NCBI GenBank assembly: GCA_964351885.1
Contig: CAYGPP010000004.1
Span: forward strand, 1-60,463
Origin: Marinoscillum sp964351885
GTDB taxonomy: Bacteria; Bacteroidota; Bacteroidia; Cytophagales; Cyclobacteriaceae
Length of the DNA stretch: 60,463 nucleotides
Direction of reading: 5' to 3'
A model generated the notes under the pieces. It did not search any database. It saw nothing but the letters and a program-made list of their open reading frames with translations, and had not been told where the DNA came from. Made by a program: the position numbers and the translations under genes. This document shows, one piece after another, positions 18,738-27,641 of this stretch. The first letter of the stretch is position 1; each line of letters begins with the position of its first letter.

Positions 18738-19829
18738 ATGAACGAATCGGTATCAGAAAAGACTTCAGCGAAGCAATTTATTAGGGAGATTTGGGAGATA
18801 AGAAGACTAATTGTCAAATCTGTTGTTTTATTTTTTTGTGTTGGATTGATAGTGGCCTTAACCGCGAATGAGGAATTTGAAAGTTCCAGTCTGATTATGC
18901 CAGAGACAGGAGAGCCATTAGGCGGATCTTTAGGTAGTTTAGGCGGATTGGCAGGTCTGGCAGGAGTAAGTTTAAATATGGGTGGTAATGGGGAGATTTT
19001 GCCTGACGTTTATCCGAAAATTGTCAAAAGCACCCCTTTTTTGACGGCTGCTCTGAATGCAGAAATATATTTTGGAAATATTGATCAAACAATTTCGTCA
19101 AGAGAGTATTTTTCTAAAATACAGAAACCATCTGTTATATCCTTTCTTTTGAAATACACTTTGGGATTGCCAAAAATTGTTAAGGCATTACTTACTGATG
19201 ATGTTACTGGTTTTGAAAGTAAACACAAAAGTGGATTGATAAGACTTAGTGAAAACGAAATGCTATTGCTCTCAAGTTTTGCAGAGCGAATTAGGATTGA
19301 ATACGATGACATCAATTCATTGGTAACAGTTGCCGTTGAAATGCCTGATCCATATGCAGCAGCTAGTCTTACTCAACTCATTATCGATAAGCTAACTGAG
19401 CGCGTGATAGCATTGCGAATAGAGAAGGCCGAGAGGAATCTTGATTTTATTCAAGAACGTTACAATGAAAACAAAATTGAATATCAAACCATAGAAAAGA
19501 AATTGGCCATTTTTACTGATGCGAATAAGAATTTTAGTAGTTCTTTGGCAGAAATAGAGTTTCGAAGGTTACAGAATGACTATCAGATTTCTTATGAGGT
19601 TTATAAAAGTTTAGCTTCTCAATTGGAACAAGCAAAAATTAAGGTCAAAGAAGATACGCCAATATTTACAGTGTTGCAACCTGTTGAAATTCCTGTTTTT
19701 AAATCCAAACCAAAGCGACTATTCATTCTAGTGGCTTTTATTGTGTTAGGAGCCCTAGTTCCATTGGCTTTATTAAAAGGAAAAGAGGTCTTATTTTCCA
19801 TAAAAAAGGTAGTTTTTGATGCAGAATAA
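18738..19829 (+). CDS. wzz: Wzz-family chain-length/co-polymerase protein
   Basis: This 363-residue inner-membrane protein has two membrane segments (about residues 25-45 and 328-350) around a large periplasmic coiled-coil domain, the layout of polysaccharide co-polymerases. A glycine-rich GGSLGSLGGLAGLAG stretch follows the first segment, as in other Bacteroidota Wzz proteins. It probably controls chain length and couples the polymerase to the Wza-like channel. No cytoplasmic tyrosine-kinase domain is fused, and no separate BY-kinase or phosphatase gene is in the window. It overlaps the next gene by 11 bases. Confidence 0.88.
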   Translation: MNESVSEKTSAKQFIREIWEIRRLIVKSVVLFFCVGLIVALTANEEFESSSLIMPETGEPLGGSLGSLGGLAGLAGVSLNMGGNGEILPDVYPKIVKSTPFLTAALNAEIYFGNIDQTISSREYFSKIQKPSVISFLLKYTLGLPKIVKALLTDDVTGFESKHKSGLIRLSENEMLLLSSFAERIRIEYDDINSLVTVAVEMPDPYAAASLTQLIIDKLTERVIALRIEKAERNLDFIQERYNENKIEYQTIEKKLAIFTDANKNFSSSLAEIEFRRLQNDYQISYEVYKSLASQLEQAKIKVKEDTPIFTVLQPVEIPVFKSKPKRLFILVAFIVLGALVPLALLKGKEVLFSIKKVVFDAE

Positions 19830-20811
19830 AAAAGTTTTACTGACTGGAGCAGATGGTTTTATTGGAAGTCATTTGGCTGAGGAATTAGTTGCGCAAGGCT
19901 TTCAAGTTCGTGCTTTTTGTAATTATAATTCATTCAATTCTTGGGGATGGCTTGATACAATTTCCAAGGAAACTACAGAAAAATTGGAAGTCTTTATGGG
20001 GGATATTAGGGATCCCAATGGAGTTCGAACGGCAATGCAAGATGTGGATATTGTATTTCACTTGGCAGCTTTAATCGCTATTCCCTTTAGTTATCATTCT
20101 CCTGACTCTTATATTGATACCAATGTAAAGGGGACACTGAACATACTTCAAGCCTCGAGAGATTGTAAAGTAGAAAGAGTATTAGTTACATCCACATCAG
20201 AAGTATATGGTACGGCTCAATATGTACCAATAGATGAACTTCATCCTAAACAACCACAATCGCCCTATTCAGCATCAAAAATTGGAGCAGATTGTATTGC
20301 AGAGTCATTTTATAGGAGTTTTGATTTGCCTGTCACGATAGTAAGACCGTTTAACACGTATGGACCGAGGCAGTCGGCAAGAGCGGTTATTCCTACAATT
20401 ATTACTCAACTTTTTGCAGGTGTTAATGAAGTTAAACTTGGTGATTTAACACCAACGAGAGACCTTCTTTATGTTAAGGATACAGTACAAGGGTTTATTG
20501 CTGTTTGTAATTGCGAAGAGCTCATCGGACATGAGGTGAATATTGCAACTCAATCCGAGATTTCAATTGGTGAACTTGCTCAAGAATTGGTTGATCAAAT
20601 TCGTCCAGATTCTAAGATTATTGCTGATAAAGAAAGGTTAAGACCGTCTAAAAGTGAGGTTTTTCGCTTATATGGGAGTAATGAAAAATTGAAAAAATTC
20701 ACCAATTGGAGCCCAAAATATTCTTTAAGAGATGGACTTAAAGAGACAATAGATTGGTTTGGCAATTCTGAAAATAGAAAAAATTATAAGGCCCTTATTT
20801 ATAATGTCTGA
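19819..20811 (+). CDS. legB: LegB-type nucleotide-sugar 4,6-dehydratase
   Basis: This 330-residue extended SDR has GADGFIGSH as NAD-binding motif, VTSTSEVYG with the catalytic Thr/Ser and YSASK as the YxxxK. The FCNYNSFNSWGWLD and LIAIPFSYHSPDSYIDTNVKGT segments are characteristic of the dehydratase subgroup paired with LegC aminotransferases. It should convert an NDP-GlcNAc (GDP-GlcNAc in the legionaminic pathway) to the 4-keto-6-deoxy sugar. The ATG at 19819 is preferred over a TTG one codon earlier. It is the first of six overlapping or closely spaced genes of a nonulosonic acid operon. Confidence 0.87.
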   Translation: MQNKKVLLTGADGFIGSHLAEELVAQGFQVRAFCNYNSFNSWGWLDTISKETTEKLEVFMGDIRDPNGVRTAMQDVDIVFHLAALIAIPFSYHSPDSYIDTNVKGTLNILQASRDCKVERVLVTSTSEVYGTAQYVPIDELHPKQPQSPYSASKIGADCIAESFYRSFDLPVTIVRPFNTYGPRQSARAVIPTIITQLFAGVNEVKLGDLTPTRDLLYVKDTVQGFIAVCNCEELIGHEVNIATQSEISIGELAQELVDQIRPDSKIIADKERLRPSKSEVFRLYGSNEKLKKFTNWSPKYSLRDGLKETIDWFGNSENRKNYKALIYNV

Positions 20812-21949
20812 GTTTCTTTCAATTATCAATTTTATAAAAAGTAAATTCCCTAATAGGGATTTTATACCATTGCATGAACCTCGATTTGAGGGAAATGAAA
20901 GAAAATATGTACTTGATGCTATAGATTCGACCTTTGTTTCTTCTGTTGGTCAATATGTTGACCGATTTGAACAAATGATAGCCGCTATCGCTGGGACTAA
21001 ATATGGGGTAGCCACGGTTAATGGCACTTCGGCACTGCATATTGCATTAATGTTGGCAGGGGTTAAAAGAGGGGACGAAGTTATTACTCAAGCACTCACT
21101 TTTGTTGCTACAGCTAATGCCATAAAATATCTGGATGCTTATCCAGTTTTTATTGATGTAGACACTGATACAATTGGAATGTCTTCCAATGCTTTAGAAG
21201 TATTTCTTCAAGAAAATGCAGAGGAAAGGAATGGGGAGTTATATAATACAAAAACTGGGAGAAGAATATCTTGTTGTCTGCCAATGCATACTTTCGGATT
21301 ACCATCAAGGATTGATAAAATTCAACAGGTCTGTTCGAAGTGGGGTATTAATTTAGTAGAGGATGCAGCCGAATCCTTAGGTAGTTACTTGGGGGATCAA
21401 CATACAGGTTCTTATGGATTAATCGGCACTTTTAGTTTCAATGGCAACAAGACCTTGACGGCTGGAGGAGGAGGAGCTTTGGTCACGAATAATGAAGAGA
21501 TAGCCTATCTTGCTAAGCATTTGACTACACAGGCTAAGGTAGCCCATAATTGGGAGTATGATCATGATATGGTAGGCTATAATTACCGAATGCCTAACTT
21601 GAATGCGGCACTTGCTTGTGCTCAATTAGAAAATTTGGAAAGAATGGTGTCAGATAAAAGAAAGCTGGCTTTGGACTATTCTGAATTTTTTAAAAACAAG
21701 TCTATGTCTTTTAAAGCTGAAATAGAAGGTTCTAAATCTAATTATTGGTTGAATGCTATTGAATTTGAGGATAAAACACAAAGAGATGATTTTCTTTCAT
21801 ATTCGAATAAAATGGGCGTTATGACAAGACCAGTTTGGAACTTGATGAATACACTGACGATGTATGATGATTGTTTTAAAGGAAATCTTCAAAACAGTAT
21901 TCATTTGAGCGAAAGGATAGTAAATATACCGAGTAGTGCTCCACGCTAA
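20804..21949 (+). CDS. legC: LegC-type PLP-dependent aminotransferase
   Basis: This 381-residue DegT/DnrJ/EryC1-family aminotransferase has NGTSALHIAL for PLP-phosphate binding, EDAAESLGS with the pyridine-contacting Asp, and SFNGNKTLTAGGGG with the Schiff-base Lys. The N-terminal PLHEPRFEGNERKYV matches the LegC subgroup. It should aminate the C4 keto group made by LegB. The start at 20804 gives an 8-base overlap with legB. Pairing with LegB rather than with PseB/PseC-like genes points to legionaminic acid or a bacillosamine-type intermediate. Confidence 0.88.
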   Translation: MSEFLSIINFIKSKFPNRDFIPLHEPRFEGNERKYVLDAIDSTFVSSVGQYVDRFEQMIAAIAGTKYGVATVNGTSALHIALMLAGVKRGDEVITQALTFVATANAIKYLDAYPVFIDVDTDTIGMSSNALEVFLQENAEERNGELYNTKTGRRISCCLPMHTFGLPSRIDKIQQVCSKWGINLVEDAAESLGSYLGDQHTGSYGLIGTFSFNGNKTLTAGGGGALVTNNEEIAYLAKHLTTQAKVAHNWEYDHDMVGYNYRMPNLNAALACAQLENLERMVSDKRKLALDYSEFFKNKSMSFKAEIEGSKSNYWLNAIEFEDKTQRDDFLSYSNKMGVMTRPVWNLMNTLTMYDDCFKGNLQNSIHLSERIVNIPSSAPR

Positions 21950-22571
21950 AAAGATATTTGTTTTTGGATACTCAGGACATTCTTATGTTGTTCTTGATAC
22001 CGCATTGCAGCAAGGGTATGAATTAGGAGGATTTTTTGATAAGGAAACGCCACTGAATAATCCTTTTGGTCTCTTGTACTTGGGAAACGAACAGAAGGTG
22101 GATTTTTCTGAAATTATCCAATCGAATTATGGATTCCCTACAGTCGGAGATAATAACCTACGTAAACGATTGGTAAACTTATTTGTGTCGCAAGCTATTC
22201 ATCAAACTGTAATTGTTAGTCGAAATGCGCATATTAGTCGCACAGTTGAGATTGGGCCTTCTACTTTTGTGGCCCCAGGAGTGGTCATTAATTCTTTGGG
22301 TAGTATTGGCTGTGGATGTATAATCAATTCAAGTGCGATTGTAGAACATGAATGTGTAATTAATGATTATGCACATGTGGGTCCAGGAGCCGTATTGGCG
22401 GGCAATGTGATTGTAGGGAGTGGTGCCTTTGTAGGAGCAAATAGTGTTGTAAAGCAAGGTGTTAAAATTGGTGATAATGCGGTTATAGGAGCTGGATCTG
22501 TTGTGCTGTCAGATGTGCCTTCAAATGAAGTATGGGTAGGTTCCCCCGCTAAAAAAATGGGAAATGAATAA
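21936..22571 (+). CDS. NeuD/LegH-type sugar acyltransferase
   Basis: This 211-residue protein has an N-terminal nucleotide-binding-like domain (FVFGYSGHSYVVLD) followed by a left-handed beta-helix of hexapeptide repeats from about residue 95 onwards, with the usual HECVINDYAHVGPGA and VWVGSPAKK segments. This layout is shared by sialic-acid O-acetyltransferase NeuD, PglD and LegH. In this operon it most likely N-acetylates the 4-amino sugar made by LegC. The start is GTG at 21936, overlapping legC by 14 bases; no closer ATG keeps the N-terminal domain. Confidence 0.83.
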   Translation: MLHAKKIFVFGYSGHSYVVLDTALQQGYELGGFFDKETPLNNPFGLLYLGNEQKVDFSEIIQSNYGFPTVGDNNLRKRLVNLFVSQAIHQTVIVSRNAHISRTVEIGPSTFVAPGVVINSLGSIGCGCIINSSAIVEHECVINDYAHVGPGAVLAGNVIVGSGAFVGANSVVKQGVKIGDNAVIGAGSVVLSDVPSNEVWVGSPAKKMGNE

Positions 22572-23592
22572 AGTTACGATTATTGCTGAGGCTGGAGTAA
22601 ATCATAATGGAGACCTCAATTTGGCCAAGTCATTAATAGATGTGGCAGCTGAAGCAGGAGTGGATTTTGTTAAATTTCAAACATTTCAAGCAGATCAATT
22701 GGTTGCGCCAAATGCAAGAAAAGCGGATTATCAATTACGAAATGAAGGAGAAATTGAAAACACACAATATTCTATGCTAAAGTCCCTTGAACTAACACAG
22801 GAAAATCATTTAGCATTAGTCAATTACTGTGCAAAACGTGGCACTAAGTTTTTTTCTACCGCTTTTGATGTGGACGGACTAGAATATTTAAATACACTTG
22901 GTTTTGATAGATTTAAAATTCCGAGTGGAGAGATTACCAATTATCCATACCTAAAAAAGGTCGCAAGTTTTGGTATGCCAGTGATACTATCAACGGGTAT
23001 GTCCGACATTAGGGAAATTAGAGAGGCCCTAGATGTTTTGGTATCAGGCTCATTAACAAAAGAGGACATTACGGTATTGCATTGCAACACCGAATACCCA
23101 ACCCCAATGGAGGATGTTAACTTGCGTGCTATGAATTCAATTGGCAATGAACTGGGTGTGTCTATTGGCTATTCAGATCACACGTTGGGAATCGAAGTAC
23201 CCATTGCCGCTGTAGCGCTTGGTGCTTCTGTGATAGAGAAACATTTTACTTTGGACAGAGCTATGCCTGGACCAGACCACAAGGCTTCTCTTGAGCCTTC
23301 AGAATTAAAACAAATGGTTTTATCGATTAGGAATATTGAGAAAGCTATTTCTGGGGATGGAACTAAAGAACCAAGTGCAAGTGAGACAAAGAATATACCT
23401 ATTGCAAGAAAAAGTATACACTTGAAAAAATTTGTAAGTAGTGGCTCTGTGCTTCATGAAAATGATCTAATACCCTTAAGGCCAGGCGACGGGATTTCTC
23501 CAATGTTATGGAATGAAGTAGTGGGTAGGAAGGTGAAAAAGGACTTAGAAACTAGTCACCAATTAAATTGGGAAGACTTGATAATGGATTAA
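22564..23592 (+). CDS. NeuB/LegI-type nonulosonic acid synthase
   Basis: This 342-residue protein combines a TIM-barrel NeuB domain with a C-terminal SAF (antifreeze-like) domain from about residue 280. The barrel has AEAGVNHNGD, KFQTF, STAFDVDGL, KIPSGEITN, LSTGMS, LHCNTEYPTP, GYSDHT and EKHFTLD. It condenses phosphoenolpyruvate with a 6-carbon amino sugar to make a 9-carbon acid. The LegB/LegC context favours legionaminic acid; sialic acid or a related sugar is the alternative. It overlaps the acyltransferase gene by 8 bases. Confidence 0.93.
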   Translation: MNKVTIIAEAGVNHNGDLNLAKSLIDVAAEAGVDFVKFQTFQADQLVAPNARKADYQLRNEGEIENTQYSMLKSLELTQENHLALVNYCAKRGTKFFSTAFDVDGLEYLNTLGFDRFKIPSGEITNYPYLKKVASFGMPVILSTGMSDIREIREALDVLVSGSLTKEDITVLHCNTEYPTPMEDVNLRAMNSIGNELGVSIGYSDHTLGIEVPIAAVALGASVIEKHFTLDRAMPGPDHKASLEPSELKQMVLSIRNIEKAISGDGTKEPSASETKNIPIARKSIHLKKFVSSGSVLHENDLIPLRPGDGISPMLWNEVVGRKVKKDLETSHQLNWEDLIMD

Positions 23593-23602
23593 CTTCTTTA
23601 AA

Positions 23603-24703
23603 ATGAAGGTAGCAATACTTACAAGTTCTCGCGCCGATTACGGGATTTATAATTCTTTATTGGTTTTGTTGTCTAAGGATGATGAAATTGATCTTCATGT
23701 TATTTGTTTTGGAATGCATGTAACCAAGAAGTTTGGATATACAGCTCAACAAGTTCTTGATGATAATTATGGCCATATTCATGTTTTGCCACGGGAAATA
23801 CAAGGAGATCAACCCTTTCATATTGCCAATTACTATGGTGAATTGTCCCAAGATTTTGCACAATTCTGGGGCGAGAATACTTTTGATCTTATTTTCGCAC
23901 TAGGTGATAGATTTGAAATGTCGGCGGCAGTGCAAGCTGCTTTACCCTTCGAAATGAAATTTGCCCATATTCATGGTGGAGAAACTACAGAAGGTGCAAT
24001 AGATAATATTTACCGACATCAAATTAGCCTTGCAAGCTCGATTCATTTTGTTGCTAATCAAGTTTTTAAGGACAGATTAAATGGACTACTAAATGGTAGC
24101 GATAATGTGCATGTGGTGGGATCTTTAAGTCTGGACGGTTTGGATTTATTGGAACTACCATCCTGGGAAGAGGTTCGAGAAGCCTTTATGATCCCGAATG
24201 AAAAATTTGTACTTGTAACGTTTCATCCGGAGACAGTTTCGAGTGACAGGAACGAATTTTTTAGTCAGCAGGCAGAACTTGCGATACAAAATATGTTAGG
24301 TAAATTTCACATAGTCATAACCCTTTCAAATGCAGATACGATGGGAGGATATTTTATTGATATGGCTCAGAATCTAAAAAGTAGATATTCTAAATCTGTA
24401 ACTCTAGTTGATACTTTTGGAAAGTTAAATTACTTCGCTGCTATGAAAAACGCTGCATTTCTACTTGGGAATACATCTAGTGGAATTCTTGAGGCTGCAT
24501 CATTCAACAAATATGTAATTAACATTGGAGAAAGACAATCGGGCAGATTAAGAAGCAATAATGTAATAGATGTGCCTTTTGATGCTAAAGAAATATCAAA
24601 GGCCATTGATAAGATTGGGGTATTGGGAAATTATAATGGTGTCAACGTTTATAAAACTAAAGATACGGCCATGAAAATTGTAGAAAACATAAAATATGCG
24701 TAG
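23603..24703 (+). CDS. NeuC/LegG-type hydrolysing UDP-sugar 2-epimerase
   Basis: This 366-residue protein starts TSSRADYGIYNSLL, the hallmark of hydrolysing epimerases of the NeuC/LegG group. It contains ALGDRFEMSAA, HIHGGETTEGAIDN, TFHPETVSSD and GNTSSGILEAASF. It removes the nucleotide and inverts C2, releasing the free sugar used by the synthase. Standing between the synthase and the CBS-nucleotidyltransferase, it completes the route to the free nine-carbon sugar. Confidence 0.91.
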   Translation: MKVAILTSSRADYGIYNSLLVLLSKDDEIDLHVICFGMHVTKKFGYTAQQVLDDNYGHIHVLPREIQGDQPFHIANYYGELSQDFAQFWGENTFDLIFALGDRFEMSAAVQAALPFEMKFAHIHGGETTEGAIDNIYRHQISLASSIHFVANQVFKDRLNGLLNGSDNVHVVGSLSLDGLDLLELPSWEEVREAFMIPNEKFVLVTFHPETVSSDRNEFFSQQAELAIQNMLGKFHIVITLSNADTMGGYFIDMAQNLKSRYSKSVTLVDTFGKLNYFAAMKNAAFLLGNTSSGILEAASFNKYVINIGERQSGRLRSNNVIDVPFDAKEISKAIDKIGVLGNYNGVNVYKTKDTAMKIVENIKYA

Positions 24704-25745
24704 TTATCAAGAACATTTGATTCAATCAGGAGCACCTATTAAAGAAGCGTTAGCAAGACTTAATTTTTTGGCAGAGGATGCTATTTTGTTCATTGTTAAT
24801 GAAAAAGGAGTGCTTTTGGGCAGTCTTACAGATGGGGATGTTAGGAGAGGACTCATTAATGATTTATCCATAGATGCTTTTGTGGAAGCGTTTATTCAAG
24901 ACGATCCACATTTCATTCTGAAAACGGACTATACTATTGAGCAGATTATAGCATACAGAAATAAAAACTACAAAGTGATCCCAGTCGTGGATGCCGAACA
25001 TGTTGTTTGCAATGTCATTAACTTTAGGCTACAGAAATCGTATTTGCCCGTGGATGCCATGATCATGGCTGGTGGTCGTGGAGAAAGATTGCGACCGCAT
25101 ACAGACACGATTCCCAAGCCGCTATTGCGAGTTGGTGATAAGCCAATATTGGAACACAATATTGAAAGACTGCTTAGTTTTGGAGTGGATGATTTTTGGT
25201 TATCTATTAGATATCTTGGGGATCAAATCGAGAATTATTTCCAAGATGGGAAAAGCCGGAATTCAAAAATTGAATATGTCAGAGAAATAGAGCCTTTGGG
25301 AACTATTGGAGCGATCTCAAAGATATCTGAATTTAGGCATGATTATATTTTACTAACGAATTCTGATTTGCTGACCAATCTGGATTATGAAGAATTTTTT
25401 AATTTTTTTATTTCCACAAACTCAGATATGAGTGTTGTAACGATACCATATTATGTTGATATACCATATGCGGTACTTGAAGCCAATGATAAGAATGAAA
25501 TTCTTTCGTTTACCGAGAAACCAACGTACACCTACTATTCCAACGGGGGAATTTATCTCATAAAGAAGAGTGTATTGAATATTGTCCCAAAGGCTTCCTT
25601 TTATAATGCTACGGATTTGATGGAAGAACTAATTGTAAGGAACATGAAAATTACTTCTTTTCCGTTTGTTGGTTATTGGTTAGATATTGGTAAACCGGAG
25701 GATTTCAAAAAGGCGAATGATGATATTCATAAAATAAAATTTTGA
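24696..25745 (+). CDS. PtmE-like CBS-domain sugar-1-phosphate nucleotidyltransferase
   Basis: This 349-residue fusion has two N-terminal CBS motifs (about residues 10-115, with GSLTDGDVRRGL) and a C-terminal nucleotidyltransferase domain starting IMAGGRGERLRPHT and continuing IPKPLLRVGDKPILEHNIERL. The same fusion, PtmE of Campylobacter, makes GDP-glucosamine for the GDP-based legionaminic pathway. It therefore probably provides the GDP-activated starting sugar. It overlaps the epimerase gene by 8 bases and is the last gene of this block; a gap of 115 bases follows in place of an expected CMP-sugar synthetase. Confidence 0.84.
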   Translation: MRSYQEHLIQSGAPIKEALARLNFLAEDAILFIVNEKGVLLGSLTDGDVRRGLINDLSIDAFVEAFIQDDPHFILKTDYTIEQIIAYRNKNYKVIPVVDAEHVVCNVINFRLQKSYLPVDAMIMAGGRGERLRPHTDTIPKPLLRVGDKPILEHNIERLLSFGVDDFWLSIRYLGDQIENYFQDGKSRNSKIEYVREIEPLGTIGAISKISEFRHDYILLTNSDLLTNLDYEEFFNFFISTNSDMSVVTIPYYVDIPYAVLEANDKNEILSFTEKPTYTYYSNGGIYLIKKSVLNIVPKASFYNATDLMEELIVRNMKITSFPFVGYWLDIGKPEDFKKANDDIHKIKF

Positions 25746-25860
25746 GAATTAGGCACAGTAAAAAACCTTTAACCCTGATTGGGTCAGGCTAGAGATTAGC
25801 AAATATTTTTAGGATTCCACCTTTTGAAAATAAGATTTTGTTAATGATGAATTTTGAGTT

Positions 25861-26370
25861 TTGGTAGAACGGGGCAAAAATATAGTTAGAGTTTTCAAAA
25901 GAGCTTTATTTACTTATCTGGTTAAAAGAAAGGCCAAAAAGGTTCGAGGAAGATTATATGTCAATGGATATTCAGCAGTTACAAGAGTAACAGAAATAGG
26001 TTGCAATGTTCATTTTAATGGATTGAAGGTTATTGGTAAGGGTAAATTGTTAATTGGTGATAATTTTCATTCAGGGACAGGTTGTTTGATTTTCACGGAG
26101 AATCATAATTATGATCAAGGAAAAGCTATACCTTATGATGACACATTTGTGATCAAAGAAGTCATCATACAAGATAATGTTTGGTTAGGATCAAATGTCA
26201 TTTTACTACCCGGAACTATTTTGAGTGAGGGGTCTATTGTTCAAGCAGGGGCTGTGGTTTCAGGAAATATCCCCACAGGGGCAATTGTGGGAGGGAATCC
26301 AGGAAAAGTTTTTAAGTACCGGGACTTAGAGCATTATTTTCGTTTAAAAGGAGAACAGAAATTCCACTAA
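25861..26370 (+). CDS. hexapeptide-repeat acyltransferase
   Basis: This 169-residue left-handed beta-helix acyltransferase resembles WcaF/LacA-type O-acetyltransferases. It has ENHNYDQGKAIPYDD with the catalytic His, then QDNVWLGSNVILLPGT and the C-terminal GAIVGGNPGKVFKYR. It probably acetylates a sugar of the repeat unit from acetyl-CoA. The start seems to be TTG at 25861, because the nearby ATG codons at 25844 and 25847 are out of frame. Its stop overlaps the start of the flippase gene by one base (TAATG). Confidence 0.83.
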   Translation: MVERGKNIVRVFKRALFTYLVKRKAKKVRGRLYVNGYSAVTRVTEIGCNVHFNGLKVIGKGKLLIGDNFHSGTGCLIFTENHNYDQGKAIPYDDTFVIKEVIIQDNVWLGSNVILLPGTILSEGSIVQAGAVVSGNIPTGAIVGGNPGKVFKYRDLEHYFRLKGEQKFH

Positions 26371-27641
26371 TGGCGCAAAGGCTATCCCATCTCTTCTCTT
26401 TTGACTTAGTAAAAAAAATGAGTGTTTACATGTTGAGCACCATTCTCAATGGCTTAGTTCCTTTTTTGCTCTTACCTGTAATGTTGTGGTATTTAACCCC
26501 TGAGGAATACGGCAGAGCCTACTTTTACACAACATTGGTGTCTGTTATCGGCTTGATTGTGCCTCTAGGGGTTCATAATATATTACAAATATATTTTCAT
26601 GATAGAAAGTCTGAGTTTACAGAGTATCTGTCTTCGTCATGGATTTTTCCCTTAATCTTTATTCTTGCCTTGCTTATTTTATCTGTTATATTTTTAGATG
26701 ATTTGTCAAGTTGGTTAGAGGTAAGTCCATTTTGGGTGTTATTGGTTTCTGTAATGGCTTTGTCCTTATTTGTAAGCCAAGTAGCGTTGATGTTGGCTAG
26801 AAATGAAGAGCAGCCATTAATATATGGAAGCATCCAAATTTCTGGTACCGCTATTAATTTATTAGTTTCTGTTATACTTATCGCTTTATTTTCATTCAGC
26901 TTTTACGGAAGGCTGTATGGGTATTTATTTGGACTAGCATCAGCGGGAGTTTTGGGGTACTTTTTAGTCATAAGAAAGAGAATAAATATTCAGTCTGTTA
27001 GTTTAAAAAAAGGGTACAAATTATTTTATCTTGGAGCTCCCCTGATCGTTCATAATATTTCAGGTTTTATTATCAATAAATCTGATGTATTTTTCGTCGA
27101 TCATTTTCTTGGAAAAAGTGAATTGGGAATATATAGTGCCGGTTATCAGATCGGTATGGTAATTATGGTATTACAGGCAGCTATGTCCGATGCGCTACAG
27201 CCATTTTTTTTTAGTAGGCTGAGTATTGGAGATAGAATTAATGATTTTGAAATAGTTAAACAATCAAGACTATTTCTAATTTTCCTTCTCCTAACCGCTT
27301 TTGGCGTTGCTTTTCTTGGTCCTTATTTTTTCAAATTCTTTAAGACTGAATATCTAGAAAGTGCAAAATATATTCCTTGGATTGCATTTGCTTATTTTTT
27401 TCTTGGCGCTTATAAACTATTTTCCATGGTCCTATTCTATTACCAAAGAACTTGGATAATTTCGATGGCAACATTTATTGCAGCAATCGTAAACATAGTA
27501 GCCAATTATTTTTTAATTCAGCTTTACGGAGCAATTGGAGTGGCTATTGCAACGACCTTTTCTATGTTCCTTTTGATGATTTTCACATTTTTCACGGCTC
27601 AAAAATCTCATCCTCTGCCATGGCTAAAATTTCGTCATTGA
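26370..27641 (+). CDS. wzx: Wzx-like polysaccharide flippase, copy 2
   Basis: This 423-residue protein has about 12-14 membrane segments and begins VYMLSTILNGLVPFLLLPVMLWYLTPEEYG when split across its first two segments, the usual N-terminus of polysaccharide flippases. It should translocate a lipid-linked repeat unit. It is the second flippase in the locus (the first is at 13222-14478). Directly coupled to an acyltransferase upstream and a sialyltransferase-like gene downstream (22-base overlap), it probably belongs to the nonulosonate-containing repeat unit. Confidence 0.88.
   Translation: MAQRLSHLFSFDLVKKMSVYMLSTILNGLVPFLLLPVMLWYLTPEEYGRAYFYTTLVSVIGLIVPLGVHNILQIYFHDRKSEFTEYLSSSWIFPLIFILALLILSVIFLDDLSSWLEVSPFWVLLVSVMALSLFVSQVALMLARNEEQPLIYGSIQISGTAINLLVSVILIALFSFSFYGRLYGYLFGLASAGVLGYFLVIRKRINIQSVSLKKGYKLFYLGAPLIVHNISGFIINKSDVFFVDHFLGKSELGIYSAGYQIGMVIMVLQAAMSDALQPFFFSRLSIGDRINDFEIVKQSRLFLIFLLLTAFGVAFLGPYFFKFFKTEYLESAKYIPWIAFAYFFLGAYKLFSMVLFYYQRTWIISMATFIAAIVNIVANYFLIQLYGAIGVAIATTFSMFLLMIFTFFTAQKSHPLPWLKFRH

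Noticed and set aside
25746..25860. Short CCTGA/TCAGG stem in the gap after the PtmE-like gene, considered as a terminator.
   Set aside because: The stem has only five pairs and no T run follows; the gap also shows no remnant of a cytidylyltransferase frame.
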